This document shows, piece after piece, positions 58,222-64,000 of a stretch of 64,000 bases of DNA; the first letter of the stretch is position 1, and each line of letters begins with the position of its first letter. Below the pieces are notes generated by a model. That model ran no database searches. It had not been told where the DNA came from and was given only the letters and a program-made list of their open reading frames with translations. The stretch is from an uncultured Clostridia bacterium. GTDB taxonomy: Bacteria; Bacillota; Clostridia; Oscillospirales; Acutalibacteraceae. The stretch lies in assembly GCA_947572385.1 (NCBI GenBank), contig CANPBX010000008.1, positions 1-64,000 of the forward strand, read 5' to 3'. The position numbers and the translations under genes are program-made.

Positions 58222-59109
58222 TTACAGTACATTCTCCTTAACATACTTGGCGTCGTCGGCAATGCACTTGTCGTGCTCGTCATAGAAGCCCTCGCGCTCC
58301 ACCACCCAGAATGCCTCGAAGCTCTGCTCGTCCAGGGCCTCCTTTATGGCCTTCCAGTCCATATTGGACTCGGGGGCGCCCATCTTGCACTGTACGTTAA
58401 AGCGCTTCTGGCCCTCGGGGCTGTTGTTGCGGGCGTTGAACTGGTCCAGCATGGCCTGGCGCTCCTCCAGGGACATCTCCGCCACGTGGGCGAAGGGGCT
58501 CTCGTGGGGACCCTCCGCGTGGGCGGACTTTGGCTTAGGGCCGGGGCCCTGGACGCGGCAGTTCTCTTTAACGTGGATGGCGACTACCCTGTCCTTATAC
58601 CTGCGGATGAAGGTGGGGGGATATGTGCCGGCGTTCATGCACCAGCCGCAGTCCAGCTGGAAGAAGAACTTCGAGGAGTTGTTTGCCATATGCTCGATAA
58701 GGGGCAGGCCCTGGTCCACATAGAACTCCTTGCTGTGGTTGTGATAGCCGATCTTGATGCCGTAGGGCTCGGCCATCTCGGCCATCTTGTCCAGCTTACG
58801 GGCCACCTCGATGGCCTCCTCCTTGCAGCAGAAGTCCGTGCTGGCCCAGATAACGGCCTTGCCGCCAAGGGCGGCCATCTTCTTGACGATCTCCTCGGTG
58901 GGCTCGGCATGGACGGAGACTATCTCAAGCCCGGTCTCCTGGGCCCATTTCTTAATGTCCTCAACAGGGTTGTCCAGGTCCACAGGCAGCAGCTCCACGC
59001 CGTCGAAGCCCAGGGCCTTGATGGTCTTGAACTTCTCCAGCAGGGTGGGCCCCAGGCCCAGATAGCTGGCGATGCCACCGAAGGAATAGGTGCCGATATT
59101 TACTTTCAT
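58222..59109 (-). CDS. Sugar phosphate isomerase/epimerase
   Basis: 295 residues, TIM barrel. YSFGGIASYLGLGPTLLEKF, IKIGYHNHSKEFYVD (metal site), FFQLDCGWCMNAGT and VVAIHVKENCRVQGPGPK. Divergent from the rhamnose operon with overlapping control region, so possibly part of the same sugar response. Third such protein in the window. Confidence 0.9.
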   Translation of the reverse strand: MKVNIGTYSFGGIASYLGLGPTLLEKFKTIKALGFDGVELLPVDLDNPVEDIKKWAQETGLEIVSVHAEPTEEIVKKMAALGGKAVIWASTDFCCKEEAIEVARKLDKMAEMAEPYGIKIGYHNHSKEFYVDQGLPLIEHMANNSSKFFFQLDCGWCMNAGTYPPTFIRRYKDRVVAIHVKENCRVQGPGPKPKSAHAEGPHESPFAHVAEMSLEERQAMLDQFNARNNSPEGQKRFNVQCKMGAPESNMDWKAIKEALDEQSFEAFWVVEREGFYDEHDKCIADDAKYVKENVL

Positions 59110-59147
59110 TGGGAACGACCTCCTAAAAGTTTATATATTATAGATAA

Positions 59148-59176
59148 ATAATAACAAATTTGGGAGGGCTTGTCAA
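59148..59176 (-). promoter_or_regulatory. Promoter of the 58222-59109 isomerase gene
   Basis: Minus strand: TTGACA (59176-59171), 17 bp, TATTAT (59153-59148). Confidence 0.82.
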
Positions 59177-59207
59177 CGGATATTACCCGGATAGCAAGGA
59201 TCTGTGC

Positions 59208-59236
59208 TTGACCCTGCGCAAAAAATCGCGTATACT
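59208..59236 (+). promoter_or_regulatory. Promoter of the rhamnose operon
   Basis: TTGACC (59208-59213), 17 bp, TATACT (59231-59236), 35 nt before rhaB. The divergent -35 boxes are about 30 bp apart, leaving room for a shared regulator site. Confidence 0.78.
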
Positions 59237-59271
59237 TGATACTGACAGGAAATTCCCACCAAGGAGGCCCT

Positions 59272-60621
59272 ATGAAATATTACCTGGCAATCGACATCGG
59301 CGCCAGCTCCGGGCGGCACATTATAGGCTGGCAGGAGGACGGCGCGTTAAAGACCGAGGAGGTCTACCGCTTTAAAAACGGCGTGACCGAGAGGGACGGG
59401 CACCTCACCTGGGACATTGACCGCCTGGAGCGGGAGGTCCGGGCGGGGATAGACATAGCCCTTGGGAGGTACCCGCGGATAGAGAGCCTGTCCGTGGACA
59501 CCTGGGGCGTGGACTACGTGCTGCTCCGGGGGGACAGGCCGGTGCTGCCCTGCTATGCGTACCGGGACAGCCGCACTGAAGCCGCTATCCCAAGGGTCCA
59601 TGAGATCATCCCCTTCCCGGAGCTGTATGCCCGCACCGGCATCCAGTTCCAGACCTTCAACACCATTTACCAGCTCTACGCCGACAAGCTCAGCGGGCGC
59701 TTGGAGGGCGCCACCGGCTACCTGATGATGCCCGAGTACCTGATGTGGAGGCTCTGCGGGGGGGAGCAGGTGAGCTTCACGGGCCTGCACGAGTACACCA
59801 ACGCCAGCACCACCGGGCTGGTGAACGCCGGGACCGGGGAGTTTGACATGGAGATGATCCGCAGGCTGGGCCTGCCGGAGGAGCTCTTTACCGGGCTCAG
59901 CCAGCCGGGGACGGTGGTTGGGGAGTATAAGGGCATAAGGGTCGTGCTCTGCCCAACACACGACACCGCCAGCGCCGTGGAGGGCATACCTATGGAGGGC
60001 GCCATGTATGGTGAGGGCGAGCTGTTCCTTTCCTCGGGCACCTGGAGCCTCTTAGGGGCAAAGCTCCAGGAGGCCGTCACCACCCCCGAGAGCCTGGAGG
60101 CGAACTTCTCCAACGAGGGAGGGGTGGGCTACATACGCTACCTTAAGAACATTATGGGGATGTGGATGGTGAATAACCTTAGGGATGAGCTCTGCCCGGG
60201 GGAGGATTTTTCAGCCATAACAAAGAGCGCCGGGGCCAGCGCTTATCAAGGCTTAGTGGACGTGACCGCCCAGCGGTTTATGGCGCCGGAGTCCATGAGC
60301 GGGGAGGTATGCAAAGCCCTGGAGGAGTCGGGGTATACGGGCCCCAAAAGCCCGGGAGACTACTTTCGCTGCGCCTACCGCTCCCTGGCCCGGTGCTACG
60401 GCGAGAGCGTCCGGGTGCTGGAGGGGCTTACAGGGCGCAGGTACAGCAAGCTGTACATAGTGGGCGGCGGCGCGAAGAACCAGTACCTCAACCGCCTCAC
60501 AGAGGAGGAGACCGGCCTGAAGGTAGTCGCCCTGCCCATAGAGGCCACGGCCCTGGGCAACCTGAAGAGCCAGATCATGGCTCAGAGATCTGCCGGATGT
60601 TCGGCGGCGGAAGCCGTGTAA
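59272..60621 (+). CDS. rhaB: Rhamnulokinase
   Basis: 449 residues from ATG 59272 after AAGGAGGCCCT. FGGY-kinase fold: YYLAIDIGASSGRHIIG, VDTWGVDYVLL, AGTG-type and GGGAKNQYLNRLTEEETG near 395-413. Phosphorylates L-rhamnulose to rhamnulose-1-phosphate. First gene of rhaB-fucO-rhaA-rhaD. Confidence 0.95.
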   Translation: MKYYLAIDIGASSGRHIIGWQEDGALKTEEVYRFKNGVTERDGHLTWDIDRLEREVRAGIDIALGRYPRIESLSVDTWGVDYVLLRGDRPVLPCYAYRDSRTEAAIPRVHEIIPFPELYARTGIQFQTFNTIYQLYADKLSGRLEGATGYLMMPEYLMWRLCGGEQVSFTGLHEYTNASTTGLVNAGTGEFDMEMIRRLGLPEELFTGLSQPGTVVGEYKGIRVVLCPTHDTASAVEGIPMEGAMYGEGELFLSSGTWSLLGAKLQEAVTTPESLEANFSNEGGVGYIRYLKNIMGMWMVNNLRDELCPGEDFSAITKSAGASAYQGLVDVTAQRFMAPESMSGEVCKALEESGYTGPKSPGDYFRCAYRSLARCYGESVRVLEGLTGRRYSKLYIVGGGAKNQYLNRLTEEETGLKVVALPIEATALGNLKSQIMAQRSAGCSAAEAV

Positions 60622-60644
60622 TAATTTATAAAGGAGATATCATT

Positions 60645-61793
60645 ATGTCAAACCGTATTGTACTGAACGCCATATCCTACCACGGGGCCGGGGCCATTGA
60701 GAACATTGTGCCCGAGCTCACCGCCCGGGGATACAAAAAGGCTTTTGTCTGCACCGACCCGGATCTGCTGAAATACGGAGTCGTCCAGAAGGTAACGGGC
60801 CTCCTGGACAAGGCTGGCTTTGCCTATGAGGTCTTCAGCGACGTGAAGGCAAACCCCACCATCGAGAACGTCCAGAGCGGCGTGGAGGCGTATAAGGGGA
60901 GCGGCGCGGACTGTATGCTGGCGATCGGCGGCGGTTCGGCTATGGATACCGCCAAGGCCATAGGGATAATTGTGAATAACCCCGAGTTTGCCGATGTGCG
61001 CTCCCTTGAGGGAGTGGCCCCCACGAAAGATCACGCTGTGTTCACCATCGCGGTCCCCACCACCGCCGGGACTGCCGCCGAGGTCACCATCAACTATGTT
61101 ATCACCGACGTGGAGAAGAAGCGCAAATTTGTGTGCGTGGACACAAACGACATCCCGGAGATCGCCGTGGTTGACCCGGACATGATGGCCTCAATGCCAA
61201 AGCCCCTCACCGCCGCCACCGGCATGGACGCCCTGACCCACGCCATTGAGGGCTATATCACCAAGGGCGCCTGCGCCATTTCCGATATGTTCCATCTGGA
61301 GGCCATACGCCTTATTTCCGGGAACCTCCGCGCCGCCGTAAACGATGAGCCCGCCGGGCGCGAGGGCATGGCACTTGGGCAGTACATTGCCGGGATGGGC
61401 TTCTCCAATGTGGGCCTTGGCATTGTACACAGCATGGCCCACGGCCTGTCCGCCCTGTACGATACTCCCCACGGCGTGGCCTGCGCTATTATTCTGCCCA
61501 CGGGGCTTGAGTACAACAAGACCGCTGCCGGGGCCCGCTACAGGGCCATTGGCAGGGCCATGGGCGTTGAGGGCATAGATGATATGTCGGAAGATGACGC
61601 GGTGGAGGCCACCATAAATTCAGTGAAGAAGCTGTCACAGGACGTAGGCATTCCCGCCGGTCTGGAAGGGATCCTGAAGGAGGAGGACGTGCAGTTCCTC
61701 TCCGAGAGCGCCTTTGCCGACGCCTGCCGCCCGGGTAACCCCAGGGATACCAGCGTGGAGGAGATCGCCGCCCTATATAGGGGCCTGATGTGA
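60645..61793 (+). CDS. fucO: Lactaldehyde reductase (iron-type alcohol dehydrogenase)
   Basis: 382 residues from ATG 60645 after AAAGGAGAT. NAD-binding GGGSAMDTAKAIGI near 96-109, metal ligands in GMDALTHAIEGY and HSMAHGLSALYDTPHGVA. FucO reduces L-lactaldehyde to 1,2-propanediol, regenerating NAD+ in anaerobic rhamnose or fucose use. Only 23 bp after rhaB. Confidence 0.94.
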   Translation: MSNRIVLNAISYHGAGAIENIVPELTARGYKKAFVCTDPDLLKYGVVQKVTGLLDKAGFAYEVFSDVKANPTIENVQSGVEAYKGSGADCMLAIGGGSAMDTAKAIGIIVNNPEFADVRSLEGVAPTKDHAVFTIAVPTTAGTAAEVTINYVITDVEKKRKFVCVDTNDIPEIAVVDPDMMASMPKPLTAATGMDALTHAIEGYITKGACAISDMFHLEAIRLISGNLRAAVNDEPAGREGMALGQYIAGMGFSNVGLGIVHSMAHGLSALYDTPHGVACAIILPTGLEYNKTAAGARYRAIGRAMGVEGIDDMSEDDAVEATINSVKKLSQDVGIPAGLEGILKEEDVQFLSESAFADACRPGNPRDTSVEEIAALYRGLM

Positions 61794-61803
61794 GGAGAAG
61801 GAT

Positions 61804-63051
61804 ATGGGCTTTGATGAGGCAAGGAGAAAATACAGCGCCCTGGGCGTGGACGCGGACAGGGCTATTGAGAAGCTGAAGACTGTGCCGGTGTCCCTGCACT
61901 GCTGGCAGGGGGACGATGTGAGGGGCTTTGACACCGACCCCGAAAAGGCCCTCACCGGCGGCATACAGACTACCGGGAACTACCCCGGCAGGGCGGGGAG
62001 CCCCCAGGAGCTGATGGCTGATATTGACAAGGTCATCTCCCTGGTGCCGGGGCAGGTGAAGCTTAACCTGCACGCAAGCTACGCCATTTTTGAGGACGGC
62101 GAGTGGGCCGACCGGGATAAGCTGGAGCCCAGGCACTTTAAAAAATGGGTAGACTTCTGCCGGGACCGGGGGATCGGCTGCGACTTTAACCCCACCTTCT
62201 TCTCCCACCCCAAATGCGACCCCCTGACCCTCAGCTCCCCCTGCGAGGAGACCAGAAGGTTTTGGGTGGACCACGGCAGGGCGTGTATCAGGATAAGCCA
62301 GTACCTGGCGGAGGAGCTGGGCAAGCCCTGCGTTATGAACATATGGGCCGGCGACGGCTATAAGGACGTCCCCGCCGACAGGATAGGCCCGCGCCTGCGC
62401 TATAAAAGGAGCTTTGACGAAATACTCTCGGAGCCCTTTGACAAAACTAAGGTGTACCCCTGCGCTGAGTCCAAGGTCTTTGGCATAGGCGTTGAGAGCT
62501 ATACCGTGGGCAGTGCGGAGTGGTGCCTGAAATATGCCTCCGGGCGGGACGACTGCATCTGCCTTCTGGACAACGGGCACTATCACCCCACGGAGCTTGT
62601 GAGCGACAAGATATCGTCCATCCTCACCTACGATGAGAAGCTGGCCCTGCACGTGACCCGTGGGGTCCGCTGGGACAGCGACCATGTGGTGCTGTTCGAC
62701 GACGAGACCCGGGAGATCGCCAAGGAGGTGGTGCGCTGCGGGATAGACAGGGTGTTCCTGGCCCTGGACTACTTCGACGCCTCCATAAACCGCATCTCCG
62801 CCTGGGCCGCAGGCTTCCGCAACTTCCAGAAGGCCCTGCTCTTTGGGCTTCTGCAGCCTGTGGAGGAGCTTAAAAGGCTCCAGGACTGTGGGGGCTTCAG
62901 CAAGCTGATGGTCATGCAGGAGGAGCTCAAGACCATGCCCTTCGGGGATATCTGGGACGAATACTGCCGCGCCTGCGGGAAGCCTCTTGACGGGGAGTGG
63001 TACCCCCTCTGCGAGGCCTATGAGCGGGACGTTTTAAGCAAGAGAGGTTGA
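61804..63051 (+). CDS. rhaA: L-rhamnose isomerase
   Basis: 415 residues of normal length. SLHCWQGDDVRGF, LHASYAIFEDGEW, FNPTFFSHPKCD, NIWAGDGYKD, LLDNGHYHPTE and VRWDSDHVVLFDDE hold the metal-binding residues. Converts L-rhamnose to L-rhamnulose. AGGAGAAGG precedes the ATG, 10 bp after fucO. Confidence 0.97.
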   Translation: MGFDEARRKYSALGVDADRAIEKLKTVPVSLHCWQGDDVRGFDTDPEKALTGGIQTTGNYPGRAGSPQELMADIDKVISLVPGQVKLNLHASYAIFEDGEWADRDKLEPRHFKKWVDFCRDRGIGCDFNPTFFSHPKCDPLTLSSPCEETRRFWVDHGRACIRISQYLAEELGKPCVMNIWAGDGYKDVPADRIGPRLRYKRSFDEILSEPFDKTKVYPCAESKVFGIGVESYTVGSAEWCLKYASGRDDCICLLDNGHYHPTELVSDKISSILTYDEKLALHVTRGVRWDSDHVVLFDDETREIAKEVVRCGIDRVFLALDYFDASINRISAWAAGFRNFQKALLFGLLQPVEELKRLQDCGGFSKLMVMQEELKTMPFGDIWDEYCRACGKPLDGEWYPLCEAYERDVLSKRG

Positions 63052-63057
63052 CATACT

Positions 63058-63870
63058 ATGAAGAATATAATGGACGCGCCCTTCCTCACTGAAATGCGCA
63101 GGACCACCGCCAATATGTACCGCCTGGGCTGGGACGAGCGCAACGGCGGGAATATCAGCTGCCTGCTTCAAAGTGAGGAGGTGGGCGGGTATATCGACAT
63201 AGATAGCGCCGTCCGGGAGATACCCATCGGCTTTGAGGCAAAGGAGCTTGCTGGCAGGATATTTATAGTCACCGGCACCGGCAGGTATTTTAAGAACATG
63301 CAGGACGACCCGGAGAATGACCTGGGCATTATAAGGATCGCCCCCGACGGCAGGACCGCCCGGCTCCTGTGGGGCTATAAGGACGGCGGCAAATTCACAA
63401 GCGAGCTCCCCGCCCATCTCATGAGCCATATGGCCCGGCTGAAGGTGGATCCGGAAAACAGAATAATCATGCACTGCCATCCGACCTACACCCTGGCTAT
63501 GAACTATGTGCATGAGCTGGACGAGAGGAAATTCACCCACACGCTCTGGGAGATGTGTACCGAGTGCATTGTAGTCTTCCCGGACGGCGTGGGGGTGCTG
63601 CCCTGGATGCTCTGCGGAACAAACTCCATAGGCGAGGCAACCGCGGAGAAGATGAAGGAGTTCCGCCTGGTAATATGGGGAATGCACGGCATATACGGCG
63701 CGGGGAAGACCATGGACGAGGCCTTCGGGCTTATTGAGACCGTGGAGAAGGCCGCGCAGATATATATGCTCACGGCCCATCTGCCCAGGATAAACACCAT
63801 AAAGGACAGCGAGCTGCGGGAGCTGGCGGAGTTTTTCGGCGTTAAATACCGGGAGGATCTTCTAAACTGA
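63058..63870 (+). CDS. rhaD: Rhamnulose-1-phosphate aldolase
   Basis: 270 residues of the class II aldolase family: WDERNGGNISCLL near 24-36, IIMHCHPTYTLAMNY with the zinc His pair, and MHGIYGAGKTMDEAF. Splits rhamnulose-1-phosphate to DHAP and L-lactaldehyde. Last gene of the operon, before a terminator. Confidence 0.96.
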   Translation: MKNIMDAPFLTEMRRTTANMYRLGWDERNGGNISCLLQSEEVGGYIDIDSAVREIPIGFEAKELAGRIFIVTGTGRYFKNMQDDPENDLGIIRIAPDGRTARLLWGYKDGGKFTSELPAHLMSHMARLKVDPENRIIMHCHPTYTLAMNYVHELDERKFTHTLWEMCTECIVVFPDGVGVLPWMLCGTNSIGEATAEKMKEFRLVIWGMHGIYGAGKTMDEAFGLIETVEKAAQIYMLTAHLPRINTIKDSELRELAEFFGVKYREDLLN

Positions 63871-63895
63871 CCTGAGAGCTGTGAAATGGACATGG

Positions 63896-63931
63896 AAAAG
63901 GGATCGGTCCAATTTGGACCGGTCCCTTCTT
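63896..63931. terminator. Terminator of the rhamnose operon
   Basis: AAGGGATCGGTCC/GGACCGGTCCCTT 13-bp stem (one wobble), loop AATTT, then T-rich. Confidence 0.87.
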
Positions 63932-63941
63932 GCTATACAGT

Positions 63942-64000
63942 CTACGACTCCCCAAGCATCATCTCCATGGCGGTATAGGCCTCTGAGACAGCCTTTTCCC
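63942..64000 (-). CDS. C-terminal end of an unidentified minus-strand gene
   Basis: The minus-strand frame reads EKAVSEAYTAMEMMLGES then TAG at 63944-63942 and is open to the window edge. It lies just beyond the rhamnose terminator and is convergent with that operon. Only 18 residues are visible, so the product cannot be named. Confidence 0.45.
   Translation of the reverse strand, partial: EKAVSEAYTAMEMMLGES

Noticed and set aside
1..64000. CRISPR array, integrase, transposase or prophage genes
   Set aside because: No regularly spaced repeats, and none of the ORFs shows integrase or transposase motifs; mobile traces are limited to the AT-rich MATE insert, the erm relic and the small repeats.

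Overview
The window is a GC-rich, mostly chromosomal stretch of a Gram-positive anaerobe, most likely a gut bacterium of the class Clostridia (Oscillospirales / former Ruminococcaceae). The evidence is IreB and DUF2089 proteins, an L27 protein with a Prp-cleavable N-terminal extension, mini-ribonuclease III, TmcAL, YitT and a SpoVB/MurJ-type flippase. Sigma-A promoters are near consensus with 17-bp spacers, Shine-Dalgarno sequences are strong, and AGG and ATA codons are frequent despite the high GC. I cannot name the species from sequence alone.

Layout. 1-89: tail of an ABC transporter ATPase. 451-9977: orphan FkbH-type HAD protein, pheS-pheT, ireB, a small unknown gene, two GNAT acetyltransferases and an NCS2 purine permease. 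9978-12575: accessory segment with a MATE exporter whose C-terminus is fused to a low-GC DUF4234 segment. It is flanked by two inverted copies of a small-RNA/terminator unit, one of which overlaps a 21-codon hydrophobic peptide gene; together these look like a type I toxin-antitoxin locus. 12576-14066: histidine-phosphatase-like protein without its catalytic RHG motif, cold-shock protein with a long leader, and tRNA-Gly(GCC). 14111-20222: MoxR-DUF58-transglutaminase operon and a Gfo/Idh/MocA oxidoreductase. 20338-28159 (minus strand): DUF2089 / 49-aa protein / DUF4097 operon, an oxidoreductase-epimerase pair, and an ECF sigma factor operon with two membrane-tethered serpins. 28399-30303: secreted unknown protein, an erm (macrolide resistance methylase) pseudogene that still has its promoter, leader peptide and attenuator, and a P-loop kinase.

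30423-43569: lipid-linked oligosaccharide flippase, MBL-fold hydrolase, sbcDC, D,D-carboxypeptidase, a lipoprotein, a membrane protein and a DUF5054-DUF4091 glycan-hydrolase-like pair. 43624-50415: small regulator locus, then the conserved rplU-prp-rpmA ... obg-mrnC cluster interrupted by four unrelated genes, then YitT. 50496-58067: a Gln/Asn-rich microprotein, GNAT, rRNA m5C methyltransferase, tmcAL, ackA, a small secreted protein, an epimerase, ridA and asnA. 58222-63870: L-rhamnose catabolism (rhaB, fucO, rhaA, rhaD) with a divergent sugar-phosphate isomerase. The window ends in the C-terminus of a minus-strand gene.

Working together: the rhamnose operon converts L-rhamnose to rhamnulose, rhamnulose-1-phosphate, then DHAP plus lactaldehyde, which FucO reduces to 1,2-propanediol. 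PheS/PheT form one enzyme. Prp matures L27. SbcC/D form one nuclease. The sigma factor and the N-terminal segment of the first serpin probably form a sigma/anti-sigma pair controlling extracellular protease inhibitors. The most interesting features are the candidate type I toxin-antitoxin unit and its decayed twin, the MATE-DUF4234 chimera, the sigma-serpin operon and the erm relic. All functional statements come from reading the sequence; no database search was possible.
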